64,000 nt of DNA from Cladocopium goreaui. Its lineage: Eukaryota; Sar; Dinophyceae; Suessiales; Symbiodiniaceae. Numbering within the stretch: the first letter of the stretch is position 1; each line of letters begins with the position of its first letter. A program made the translations under genes and the position numbers. Under the pieces are notes generated by a model. It was not told the origin of the DNA. It was given only the letters and a program-made list of their open reading frames with translations, and did not search any database. The DNA is taken from assembly GCA_947184155.2 (NCBI GenBank), contig CAMXCT020006135.1, forward strand, positions 124,001-188,000. The letters run 5' to 3'. Positions 1 through 10,703 of this stretch are shown piece after piece.

Positions 1-284
1 CAGTGATAAAATCTGATTTTTCACATATCCAAGTTGGACAAACCCTGATGGCCTGCCTTGCCTTCTTGGGATCTCGAGCTGGCCTTCGAGATGGCCTTCG
101 AGATGGAGGCTTGTCAGCCTGGATTCCGGATTGTTCAGAGTTTTGGGTGGAGAACAGCTTGAAGAACATACATGAGGAATGGTATATTGCCATCTTTTGT
201 GTTTGTGTGTTTGTTTAGCTTAATTATATCTTTGATCCCGTAATCAATGATCAAACATGTAATGGTGACAGAGTGAAAAAATCG

Positions 285-2699
285 CTATAATTCTTTTTGC
301 GGAAGGTAAGTTTCAATGAACAGAGTGGTCAGCAGTTTCAGCTGTTTTCCCAGTTGTGCCTTCTTGGGCTTGTCTCCCAGAATCACTGTCTCTGCCTCAC
401 TTCCTTCTTCCTCTGAATCTGCTTCTGCCTTCTCATCCTTCTCGCTTGCGTTCACCTTCGCCTTCTTTGTCTTCAACTTCTCATCTTTCGGCTTGTCACT
501 TGGCTTCCTCTTTGTTTGACCTGCCTTGCCCCCAAGCAACTCATGCTTCCCCAATGCCTGTTCTGCTTTGGAGAACTTTGACCTTCCCTCATCTGCTGGC
601 ACCTTCCTCTTACTGCTGCTTGATGCCAATTCTCCTCTCTCCTCATCATCTCCCTTCTTCGCCTTCTTTGCTTCGGCTCTCTCAAGATCTTTGGTCTTCA
701 TCCCTTCAGCTTTTCTAGTCACAGTCTTTCCTTCTTTCTCCTTGGTCTTGGTGCTCGTTCTGGCTGTCTTTGCCACATAGATATCATAGTCTGGATCCTC
801 ATCTGAATCGAAAGGGCAATCGCTCTTCACCGCCTCATTGTCAGATTCAGCTTCACTGTCCATGGTCTTGACGAAGCTCTTTCCTCTCGGCAACTTCTTG
901 GTGTCCACCTTCTCGATCTTTGCCTTTTTCTTTGGAGCCTCTGCATCTGTCTTGTCTTCGATGTCCTTCTTCTTGCTCTTCTTTGGAGCCTCTGCATCTG
1001 TCTTGTCTTCGATGTCCTTCTTCTTGCTCTTCTTTGGAGCCTCTGCATCTGTCTTGTCTTCGATGTCCTTCTTCTTGCTCTTCTTTGGAGCCTCTGCATC
1101 TGTATCGTCTTCGATGTCCTTCTTCTTGATCTTCTTTGGAGCCTTTGCATCTCTCTTGTCTTCGATGTCCTTCTTCTTGATCTTCTTTGGAGCCTCTGCA
1201 TCTGTCTTGCCTTCGATGTCCTTCTTCTTGATCTCCTTTGGAGCCTCTGCATCTGTCTTGTCTTCGATGTCCTTCTTCTTGATCTTCTTTGGAGCCTTCT
1301 CTGACTCTGTGTTTGCCGGCAACTCATCTTCATCTTTCTTCATCTCCTTCTTGTCAGCCTCCGACTTTAAGATCTTCTGTTCATCTTCCAATGGCTTGGA
1401 CGCTTCAGATCTCTTCTTGGTTGCCTTCTCGCTTTTCTTGTCATCCATGTCCTTGTCCATGGGGTTGAAAGAAACCCTCGCATCATCCTTGCTGATCTTT
1501 TGAACTTTCCTGTCATCTTGCTTCTGGGTGTTCTTAAGCGCCGACTTTCTGGGCTTTGTAGGTGGCTTTTCTTCCACCTCACTTTCAGACACTTCAGTGG
1601 GACTATCTTCCTCCTCACTTTCCAGATAGTCATCTTTCTCTGCAACCTTGGCACTCACCTTTGCCTTCTTGCCATTGCTTCCTTTCGATGTTTTCGCTGG
1701 CTCTTTTGGTGTAGCAGCCATTGCTATGGCCACCCTTCCTTTTGCTGTCTCATCTTTCGGTTTCTTGGCGCCAGCATCCTTGGTCTTCTTTTCAGTTTTT
1801 GGAGCCATGGCCATGGCCTGTGTGACTCTCGAAACCTTTCCATCATCTTTGGTCTTCTCCTTACGTGTCTTGTTTTTTTCAGGCTCGCTTCTGCTCTTCT
1901 CTGCTGTCTTCACTGCCTCCTGCTTCTTGTCCTCCTTGGCATTGGTCTTTTCCTTTCCCTTTGGAGCACAGGCTTCTTCTGAACTCTTTTTTGGTTTTTC
2001 TTCATCTTTGTCTGTCTCCTCTTGCTCTCTTTCTTCCTCCTCCTTCCCGCTAGCCTCTTCATCTGTTTCATCATCTTCGGATCCCTCCTTTGTGACCTTC
2101 TTTGGGCCCTCCTTCTTGCCATCCTCTTCATCTGTTTCATCATCTTCTGATCCCTCCTTTGTGACCTTCTTTGGACCCTCCTTCTTGCCATCCTCTTCAT
2201 CTGTTTCCTCATCTTCGGATCCCTCCTTTGTGACCATCTTTGAACCCATGGTTGTCTCATCCTCAGCTACTTCTTCTAGGCTTGCAGACTCCTCATCTTC
2301 ATCTTGATTCATCTCCTCAGCCTTCTCTTTCTTCAAGTTGGCGCTCTTTGCAACTTTCTTCTTATCTGCGTTGTCATTGCCAGTCTCTGATTTGTCGTCA
2401 GCTGAGTCCTCACTGCCCCATGGCTCGCCAACAAGCTCGTCAGCCTGAGCTTCCTTTTCAGCATCTTTTGAACCTTCACTCTCAGCCTCATTGCTCTCAG
2501 TGGTCTCCTCCTTCCCTTTGGCCTTCTCCTTCTTCTTGTCTTTGGCCTTCTCCTTCTTCATCTTTGGGTTAACCTTGCCATTCTGCTCGTCTTCTTTGTC
2601 CTCCTTCTCTTTGGCCTTCTCCTTCTTCACCTTTGGGTTAACCTCGACATCCTGCTTGTCTTCTTTGTCCTTTCTCTTGGCCGCCTTCCTTTCTTCTTT
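285..2699 (-). CDS. Lys/Glu-rich repeat protein, last coding exon
   Basis: The frame is open on the minus strand for about 800 codons. The right edge fits a 3' splice site: in minus-strand sense CCCTGTGCCAG ends at 2700 and the frame runs on from 2699, so the exon has no start codon of its own. The stop is at 285-287. The product is almost all Lys, Glu, Asp, Ser and Ala, with no fold I recognise. It has seven 17-residue repeats (consensus APKKxKKKDIEDKTDAE) near the C-terminal third and about 2.7 copies of a 23-residue acidic repeat (KVTKEGSEDDETDEEDGKK...) near the start. The last 20 residues are more ordinary (LLTTLFIETYLPQ). Such charged tails are common in nucleolar and chromatin proteins, so a nuclear role is an inference only. 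It is probably the 3' end of the long minus-strand exon series that runs to 16.4 kb. The opposite strand has long Ser/Phe-rich frames that are shadows. Confidence 0.7.
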   Translation of the reverse strand, partial: KEERKAAKRKDKEDKQDVEVNPKVKKEKAKEKEDKEDEQNGKVNPKMKKEKAKDKKKEKAKGKEETTESNEAESEGSKDAEKEAQADELVGEPWGSEDSADDKSETGNDNADKKKVAKSANLKKEKAEEMNQDEDEESASLEEVAEDETTMGSKMVTKEGSEDEETDEEDGKKEGPKKVTKEGSEDDETDEEDGKKEGPKKVTKEGSEDDETDEEASGKEEEEREQEETDKDEEKPKKSSEEACAPKGKEKTNAKEDKKQEAVKTAEKSRSEPEKNKTRKEKTKDDGKVSRVTQAMAMAPKTEKKTKDAGAKKPKDETAKGRVAIAMAATPKEPAKTSKGSNGKKAKVSAKVAEKDDYLESEEEDSPTEVSESEVEEKPPTKPRKSALKNTQKQDDRKVQKISKDDARVSFNPMDKDMDDKKSEKATKKRSEASKPLEDEQKILKSEADKKEMKKDEDELPANTESEKAPKKIKKKDIEDKTDAEAPKEIKKKDIEGKTDAEAPKKIKKKDIEDKRDAKAPKKIKKKDIEDDTDAEAPKKSKKKDIEDKTDAEAPKKSKKKDIEDKTDAEAPKKSKKKDIEDKTDAEAPKKKAKIEKVDTKKLPRGKSFVKTMDSEAESDNEAVKSDCPFDSDEDPDYDIYVAKTARTSTKTKEKEGKTVTRKAEGMKTKDLERAEAKKAKKGDDEERGELASSSSKRKVPADEGRSKFSKAEQALGKHELLGGKAGQTKRKPSDKPKDEKLKTKKAKVNASEKDEKAEADSEEEGSEAETVILGDKPKKAQLGKQLKLLTTLFIETYLPQKEL
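929..1293 (-). repeat. 51-bp coding minisatellite
   Basis: Seven tandem 51-bp units encode the 17-residue APKKxKKKDIEDKTDAE repeat in the Lys/Glu-rich exon. Three central units are nearly identical at DNA level, which points to recent slippage or unequal exchange. The unit length keeps the frame. Confidence 0.85.
2070..2255 (-). repeat. 69-bp coding repeat, about 2.7 copies
   Basis: GGATCCCTCCTTTGTGACC recurs with near identity at about 2079, 2148 and 2217, a 69-bp period. It encodes the 23-residue acidic repeat of the same exon and keeps the frame. Confidence 0.8.
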
Positions 2700-2849
2700 C
2701 TGGCACAGGGGAAAACGGCTGGAGCAAAGTTCAAGATTGTTTCAAGATTGGTTCAAGATTGTTTCAAGATTCCAGGACCAGTTTATCAAATAAAGGTTAA
2801 CGACAGTTAACAGCTTGATTGGATCAATGGTTGAACAAATAACTGTGTG

Positions 2850-5800
2850 CATCCAGTTTCAAAAGAAACAATTCTTTGACCTGCCTCTTTGACCTTGGAA
2901 TCCTGCACCATGGCAGCCAACTTGTTGACTTCATATGGTGACACTGAGGGATTGGATTCAGGGGTTGACGCAGCAGTCGTCATAGGAATCGTTGTAGCTC
3001 CCTTTACCTTTGGCACAACCTGGCCAGCTTTGGAAGTAATGTGGAATGAGAAGGTTATGATATGATGCTTCCAACACTCTATTGTACATGGGGTTCAATT
3101 CAAAAAGGAAGAGTCTAACTCATGACATGGAAACCGCTGTCCTCCTTTGAACCACTGCTATCGGCAGGTGACGGTGCAGCCTCAAGATCAACTTTGGTGA
3201 ATGCATGGATCCCAAGATAGGTTCGAGGGAGTGCTTGAACTTATCAGTTGAAAGATTCTGGGAATCAAGCTTATCGAACTGATCATTACATAAATGTCAT
3301 TTGAAAGATTCAAGGAATCAAGCTTGTTGAACTGATCATTACATAAATGTCATTTGAAAGATTCAAGGAATCAAGCTTGTTGAACTGATCATTACACAAA
3401 TGTCATTTGAAAGATTCAAGGAATCAAGCTTATTGAACTGATCATTACATAAATGTCATTTGAAAGATTCAAGGAATCAAGCTTATTGAACTGATCATTA
3501 CATAAATGGCCTTTGAAAGATTCAAGGAATCAAACTTATCGAACTGATCATTACATAAATGGCATTTGAAAGATTCAAGGAATCAAACTTATCGAACTGA
3601 TCAAATGTCATTTGAAGATTCTGGGAATCAAGCTTGCTTGCAGCGCGGTGTTGTAATCATACTGGAGTCTTCAGCAGCCAGGGCATCGAAATCCTCACAA
3701 CAGGGGAGAAATATCGGTTTTTTGATGGACCAAACTGATGTCATGATAAGAAGAGCCAATGTGTCCTGGTTGAAGCCATGTGAAACCAAAAGCGCTTCAA
3801 GCTTGCTTGCCATTGGACAAGCGCTGCAACACTCTACCCAGGCCCTAATCAGCCTGAACACCTGACACTCCAGGACTTTTTCCTCGGAAGTGCTTGATGC
3901 CAAATGGCTAGTTGCTAGTTACTAGTTTCAATTCCACTTGATTCACTTTCTCAAACTCATGGTTGCAAAGCAGTGCGACAAAACATTAGTCTTTGGATTT
4001 GTTGATAGCACTCATCATGTTGCAAAACAGGAGGTCTCAAGTCGGCTCCTGACTTCCTCCTTTTCAAATCTTGGACCTTTTCAGGCCGTAGGAACCTGGA
4101 AGTTCCGTGAGCCAGGACAAACTCCTGAATGCCGAGGGAGACTCCGACGTGCGCAACCTTAGCTGGATCGGCAAGTGATGGGACATGTGTGAACAACAAA
4201 ATTAATCATCAACATCATCATCAATAATCATCATCATCAATAATAATCATCATCATCATCATGATGGTGAATTTAAACAAGATTTCCTTATGCGCGCGAA
4301 GCCCCCAAGATTAATTTCGACCGATTTTTTCATACGAAGGCAAAAACTCGGTCGAAATTAATCTTGGAGGCTTCTAGGCCAGGACCCCTTTCACAGGAAA
4401 TTTTGTTTTTATTGGATTGCTGGCGGCATTTGAAACCAAGAAACCAGGAACAGCTTCCACTGCTGATCAGGGAGTGCATTTTCCTTAGCTCAATGGCCCA
4501 TAAGTTTCATGGGATATCAAGTCTACTCATGTCAGGCCAAACAGCCAAGATGTAGCCACAAAATTAATAAAACCCATTGGGGGTAGAATCATTGAGCAGT
4601 GTGATTTTCACATCCAAGACTCAATCTTTCCAGATCGGTTGGTCGCAGATACCAAAAAGAGGGTGGTACCAGGAGTCCTTCCTGGAATTTTTGCTTCCAC
4701 GACATACATGTTGGTCAACTGGTCGACCGTCTGGGGCTCCCCAGTCCATGGGACAAGCTCTGGGGTTGCCACTGGTTGCGGTGAGGGCTGCATTGCGATG
4801 GTCTGCTTGATGACGTTCTTGTCAAACCTGAGGCTGGCATGGGAAGGTTTTGAAATAAATGGGCAATCAAGAGAGTCCAGAGTCCGGGGGCCCCAGAGTC
4901 CACATGTTGTGCTGCATTATATGTTATTGAGAGCCGGGTTGCTTGGCATCAAAGTCTTTCACCAAATCTCTCCATTCCGGACCATGGATGACATCATCAG
5001 CATGTCCTGGGTCAACAGACCCATGTGAAGTCAAGTGTATTGAAATCTATGGCTCAGTTTGATGGTTTTTGCATTCTTGAAATTGGACTGTGTAAAGAGC
5101 AAACGGTGAACTCAAAATCTTACAAATTTTGTCAACTAGAATCTTGCCCGCACAGAAGTAGGAAGACCCAACTTGTACTTGGCACTGAAATCCTTGGCCT
5201 TTTGGTTGACCATTTCCACAGTCACCAACTTGAAGGTGAAGTCGGCCAAGCTGAACTGGTCTGGGATCTCAGCCGGCTGGGCTTCGTATGCCCTGACCTG
5301 CCCCATTGGGTGCGATGCTGCCTTCCATGCCTTGCAGGGAATGCACCGAAACTTTGATCACCCAAACATGGATTAACATATTCTGGTATTTGGTACCTTT
5401 CTTTTCCGGAGTGTTCAGTTGAAGCAACTTCAAATCTACAAACACCTGCAGTAGATTTTTGGACTGTCGACCAGAGACAATTCTGAACATGTTTGGCACA
5501 CCATCCTCCATCAGCTCCATGGCCATCGTCCTTTGGCACCACTCCACAACCGATGCATTCTTGCTGAGGCTGGTGGACCGAAGGCTGTATCCAGGCATGA
5601 TCTTTGGCAACCTCAAGTGTCAGTCAGTATTTGTTGAATGATATTTAGTGAAACAGTTTAGTGAACCAGTCTAGTTTACAAAGACCACACCATGAGACAG
5701 CTATAGAGAGATGGAGGTAAACAAAAAGGCAAACTGGCCAAGTTACGACAGGCACATGCGTTCCCAATGAAGATCATAGGGTGTCAGGTTGACTAGTCCA

Positions 5801-6594
5801 ATGGACTTGGCCGGCAAAGCTGCTTTGCACAAAAGACCCTGCAGGATAGCTTGAGGAAAATCTTCCCCTGCAAGGTACTGGGCAGATTCCTGGTGCTCAC
5901 TCAGCGACCTGGTGTCAAGGCAAGTCAAATGTGGGCAGGAAGCATTTTGAAACACAGCTTTTCACAAACTGTTTTGAACATTCTGCCCACCTCTGAAAAT
6001 GATGATTCCTGATGCCTATGTTATGTTGATAACGCTGATCATATAATTAATTACTATGCCGATGATTCCCACCCGGATGATGAGTAGTTGAGTGACATCA
6101 CAAAGAAAACAAGCCTGGCTCCTTCAGAGGTGTGCGGAAGGCTTTGTGAATCTGCAGGGACCACATACTTGGACTCTGGGAGGAACGGAATCAAGCTGCG
6201 TGGTGCCCTGTCGCACATCACTCATGACGAAACAACAAAAAGCAGACACAACAAAAAGAATAATGACATTGGAAAACAACTGCCTTTGATCCTTTTGGGA
6301 GACCCCTGTCCTGTCCAGAAGAAGCTGACACGCTCTGAAAATGTTTTGATCTTCAGACGCTTGCTCCATCACGATCCAAGCGTGAAACACCAGCGGAACA
6401 CGCTTCGAAGATGGCGGCGAATCCATCCGAATCACAACTGCATGGTTGGCCAATCCTTTGAAATCCATTTTATCTTCGAACCTTCGTACCTGTAGGAAAG
6501 CAGTCAACAAAATGTTGTTTTGGAAGAGCTTCACTGTTTTATTATTTCTGCAGGGCGCTGTCCATTAGGATACCTATTGCCCAGAAAGAAAGAG

Positions 6595-6625
<31 letters not shown>

Positions 6626-9493
6626 ACATTTTCTTTTGGAACTGTCAACTCAAAACATTTGACTTTATTTTTTAGCTTTTTGCATCCTGACCTCCGAGCG
6701 AATGGCATTCCCAATCTTTTCGGAGGCATAGATCGGCGCAGTGACAAGTGCAACGCTTTGTTGAGGCCTGCGCAACAAAGTTCGCTGCAGCAGCTCCATG
6801 TAGAAGTCCAAGTCTTTGGCAGACACACGTCCAAGTTTGGTGCAGTCCATGACGGCAATGATGGCAGAACCCTGCTTGAGGTCATCCATGAACTGGCACA
6901 GGCACATGGACAAAGGCATTGCAAGATGCAAGAAACAAAAACAAGAACACTTTATTCAACAGAAAACCTAACAAGTTGCTAGCCTTGTCAACTGCAGGGC
7001 CCAAAGGACCATCTTTGGTAGACATGAAACTCATGGTCTGGCTCATGTAGTTGTGCACAATCGAAGCGCCGATTGTGTTTTGGTTCTTCAGGTGTGTCAC
7101 CTTCGCGGCCCTCTTGCTTTTCCTTAGGTATTCAGCAAGAAACTTTGCAGCATACAATCTGAAGTTGCAATCACCCACCCCAATGCCAAAGCAGTTTGTG
7201 ATGGAACCTTGCAAAGAGGATATGATTGATGATTGATGGCTGGTGATTGGTGATTGGTGATTGGTGATTGATGATTGACGGTGATTGATGATCGATGATG
7301 ATCGATGATGATGGTGATAAACAAAATGCTTGGTTGCTAGGATTCCTCTACAAGTTTGACAGTTTAAAGTTGGTAACCAAGTTTCTCGTTCCGGTCCTCA
7401 GCCTGCATCAACTTGCCAAGCGTGGCAACATCACACACCAGGGCCAAACAGTCACGGTCAAACGCTGCCTTTCCTTAGAAGCAACAAAAGGGCCAGCTGA
7501 GGACAACAGCAAAACAAACCAAATGGTTCAGGAATCTTAGGGACATGGAAATTCAGGACCATAGATTCTATCAGATTTGAAGTCAAGATAATTCAATGGA
7601 CATGGACAAGTAGCATGGCCATCAAATGGAGCATTCTTGTGATTCGTTTGATCTAATCTAATGCCAAAGTTTCTGGCGTCCTTCGATAGGTTTTCCAATT
7701 GTTGACCAGCGGCTTCGAAAGCACCATCCGTGAAAGAGGAAACAGTAATGCAAAACTATGTGAAAGCAATACCAATTTTGGGTGGATTTCTCTGTCAGCA
7801 CATGTTGTTGCTGAACCACTGGTGTTTCTGTTTATGAGGCAAAGGTACCTGAACTGCTGGGGTGTCTTCTGGCAGGCTTTCCTTCCAGCACGTCATGTAC
7901 GATGGATGGAAGGTCGGGTCCTTGAGGATCAGCACTTCTTTGGCTTCAGAGTGAAAGTCCCTTAGTGATACATTGGTGTCAAGAATTACCACATTTGATG
8001 TCAAAGACTCAAAAGTTAGCAGCATGTGAGGAAAGGCTCACAGGGCATCGGAGTATGATATGTATATTGATATGTCAAATGTATGATGCCCTTCCATCTA
8101 CCATGCCAGGGAACCCTTCGATGCATCTATTTCGGATTGCTGCGATGGTGTCATCATCAAACAGCTTTCCACCAAGGGCGTTCGTGGCTGAAACCATTTG
8201 TCCAATCCTCAGACTAATGGAGAAGGCTACACAGAAGGGCCAAACCAAATTGAACTTCATTCCCTGGAGGGCGGAGCATGCTGAACCATAAGATTCATGG
8301 TTAAATTCATGGCTGACTGATTGTGGCTGAGTTTCACCCACCCCAAAAAGCAGCAGTACTCTACTTCTGCAGTCCATTCAGGCAATGGAAGACGCACCAG
8401 GGTTCGGCTCCCAGCACGTCGCACAGTCACTGCATGGAGGCTCAGGATTCCTAAGAGGGCACAAAGACAGAAGCTGTCAGAACGAAAAGAACAGTTCATG
8501 GCAAACGGTTGGCCAAGTTAAAGTTGGCACACTGGTCGTTCAACTTTTGCTGGCATGATTTTCAGATCTTTTGGATCCAGTGGGTGACTGGTGCAAAATC
8601 TAATAAACTTTAAGTTTTATAACAGTAACATTATCAGCATGCAAGTTAATACCAGGCTGTATGTTGTTGTAGCTGGTATTGTATGGTCATTATCAGGCAT
8701 TACGACTGTATAATCCTAGCACACCAACACTTTGTTTCTTGAAGCCTAGCCACTCTCCAAGAAAAGCTTCTGCTTTCCATGGTCCACCGCTAGAATGTCA
8801 TGCCACATTGCACTTGACACCCGTGAAGCGCCTCCCAAAAGCCACCTCCCATCTAAGATGGTTGCTTGAGAGAAGGCACACCCCTCCCACTTGTAGGCAT
8901 GCAGGTGATCCTCTAGCATAGCCCAGCACTCTTGGCTCACACCAACCTGGGATACGCCAAGGTTGCACACATCAGGTGACCAAAATCAAGGAGAGTCACA
9001 TGAAGGCAGGCTTTTGTTTTTGTGGGTAACTGGAAGTAATTGTTGCAGACCTCACCAAATCCTATGATTTATATCAAATTGGTTGGAAAAGCAGACTCCA
9101 TGGAGTCCATTGTCAAGGTCAAACCAGCCAGGAAATGAACCACTAATAGGTGGGTGGAATAACTAAACTGTAATTAAATCAGGAAACGCTGAAGCCGAAG
9201 AGTTGTTCAGCGTGGTCATCACTGATCCGAAGAAGTGGGTTGGAAACAGCTGCTCCATAAGAGTTGTACTCCGCCACAGCCTTCTGCCATGCCAAAAGTC
9301 GATCTTTGCCACTTGGATCACGAAGTGGAGGAAGCAAGTCTGTTGCACGCTTTGCAAAAGTAAGGGCTTTCTGCAAACAGTTCTTTTTCTGCCGCTGACT
9401 TTGTTGTTCCGAAGTCTGCATCCTCCTCCACAAATAGTTGGTTTCAACAGCCTCCTCTCCCAGAAAGACTGCAATCATCTTCGTGGTTTCCAC
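2850..9493 (-). CDS. long exon series of unknown product
   Basis: At least fourteen stretches on the minus strand have good codon composition and begin after pyrimidine-AG acceptors. Approximate exons, 5' to 3': 9490-9185 (EAVETNYLWRRMQTSEQQ), 8960-8750 (WAMLEDHLHAYKWEGCAF), 8440-8350, 8275-8105 (NALGGKLFDDDTIAAIRN), 7990-7850 (VVILDTNVSLRDFHSEAKEV), 7475-7380 (FDRDCLALVCDVATLGK), 7210-6990 (GDCNFRLYAAKFLAEYL), 6905-6665 (GSAIIAVMDCTKLGRVSAKD), 6489-6300, 5920-5760 (LVNLTPYDLHWE), 5610-5385, 5300-5150, 4830-4624, 4168-3990, 3862-3640 and 3027-2855. The acceptor before 6489 (CTTTCCTACAG) is clear. I do not recognise the domains. The series lies between a methyltransferase-like region upstream and the Lys/Glu-rich exon downstream on the same strand, so one giant gene is possible, but I cannot exclude two or three genes. 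Confidence 0.5.
3248..3637. repeat. 53-bp minisatellite, about 7.3 copies
   Basis: TTGAAAGATTCAAGGAATCA begins units at about 3248, 3301, 3354, 3407, 3460, 3513 and 3566, followed by a shorter last copy. Units differ at few positions. It lies in an apparent intron of the minus-strand exon series. Confidence 0.9.
4298..4374. other. near-perfect fold-back, pre-miRNA-like
   Basis: A 27-bp left arm (4298-4324) and right arm (4348-4374) are reverse complements except for one position. The loop is 23 nt. The arms centre on AAGATTAATTTCGACCGA. Total length is 77 nt, in an apparent intron or spacer. It could be a microRNA-type hairpin, a tiny fold-back element, or a relic of inverted duplication. 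Confidence 0.8.
6587..6626. repeat. (GAAA)n microsatellite
   Basis: About ten tandem AGAA units on the plus strand, in an apparent intron next to a pyrimidine-rich stretch on the minus strand. Confidence 0.95.
7208..7322. repeat. GATTGRTGATTG low-complexity repeat
   Basis: Imperfect tandem units of GATTGGTGATTG and GATGATCGATGATGAT. It lies in an apparent intron. Confidence 0.9.
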
Positions 9494-9623
9494 CCACCTG
9501 GCAGGCTGGCCAAGGATTCTTTACATTGCAGGTTGCTCAGTTGTGACGAACAAATCTCAGAACACGCTGCCAAAGACAATCTGCGAGACCCATTTTGAGG
9601 AACACATGATTAAAGCCAGAGAG

Positions 9624-9841
9624 CGAACTTTAAGTCCTAAGGTTCACCCCCTGGCCCTCCCAGACTATTTGTGTACCATTCTCGAGAACCTGGTTGCATA
9701 CCCACAGACATTCACAGACATCCTCAGACTATGCTGAATCACCTCCAGAACACCTCACACCTAGCCCCAGACTATCTGACTTGAGTGACTTAGGTTTCCA
9801 GATCATCTCAGGGGACGAACTTTAGGTCCTAAACTTCACCC
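9624..9841. repeat. pair of near-palindromic 26-mers
   Basis: CGAACTTTAAGTCCTAAGG... (9624-9649) and CGAACTTTAGGTCCTAAAC... (9816-9841) match at 23 of 26 positions. Each core is close to palindromic (GAAC...TTA...TAA...GTTC). The 170 bp between holds nothing I recognise. Confidence 0.55.
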
Positions 9842-9894
9842 TTTGGAGTGGCAGCCTTGTTGGGGGGAAAGGACGACCCAGACTGTCACATTCT

Positions 9895-10050
9895 GACAAT
9901 CTGGCAGATTGTGTTAGAGATATCATGGCAGATTATCGTGTCTCAGATATATATAATCTGGCAGATTATGTTAAATATAATCTGGCATATTAAGTTATAA
10001 TCTGGCAGATCATGTTGTTAAGTTTGAATATAATCTGGCAGATCATGTTT
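9895..10050. repeat. degenerate TAATCTGGCAGATYATGTT repeats
   Basis: Five or six imperfect, unevenly spaced copies of TAATCTGGCAGATTATGTT, separated by 8-15 bp of AT-rich spacer. No coding frame is visible. Confidence 0.75.
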
Positions 10051-10194
10051 TACAGGGTATATATTCTACATGGCCCATGTTAGAGAGGCAAACCATGCAA
10101 ACCAGGCAAACAATGTTTTGAAACAACAACAACCAAGCACCAATGACCGGTCATTGAACCATCTATCATACATCCATCATCATTCATCGATCAT

Positions 10195-10323
10195 TCAATC
10201 ATCATCACCATCACCACCATCACCTACTGTATTATTATCATCATAATCATCATCATCGTCATCGTCATCATCATCATGTATCATGTATCATGTATCATGT
10301 ATCATGTATCATGTATCATGTAC

Positions 10324-10357
<34 letters not shown>

Positions 10358-10640
10358 GCCATCACCATCATCATTGTCATCGTCATCGTCATCATCATCA
10401 TCATCATCATCATCATCACCATCACCATCACCATCATCATCATCATCATGCATCATGTATCATGTATCATGTATCATGTATCATGTATCATCATCATGTA
10501 TCATGTATCATGTATCATGTATCATGTATCATCATCATCATCATCGTCATCATCCTCATCATCACCACCATCACCATCACCATCACCAGAACCATAGCCA
10601 TAATCATCATCATCATCATCATCATCATCAATCGTCATCA
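10195..10640. repeat. (ATC)n interleaved with ATCATGT heptamers
   Basis: Blocks of CAT/ATC triplets alternate with at least three blocks of the 7-mer ATCATGT (about 10276-10324, 10447-10490 and 10495-10535). All three frames are open and give poly-His, poly-Ser/Ile and YHVSCIM peptides. These are artefacts of the repeat. Confidence 0.95.
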
Positions 10641-10703
10641 TGATCATCCCTTTTGTCACCAAGCAAAGTCTCTCCTATGATTCCATGTTTTAATGGGAAA
10701 TCA

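Noticed and set aside
838-2307. Long plus-strand Ser/Phe-rich frames opposite the Lys/Glu-rich exon
   Set aside because: They mirror the repeat codons of the minus-strand exon and have no independent signal.
10276-10680. 134-codon His-rich frame and two overlapping frames
   Set aside because: All three frames are open only because of the ATC and ATCATGT repeats. The composition is pure repeat.
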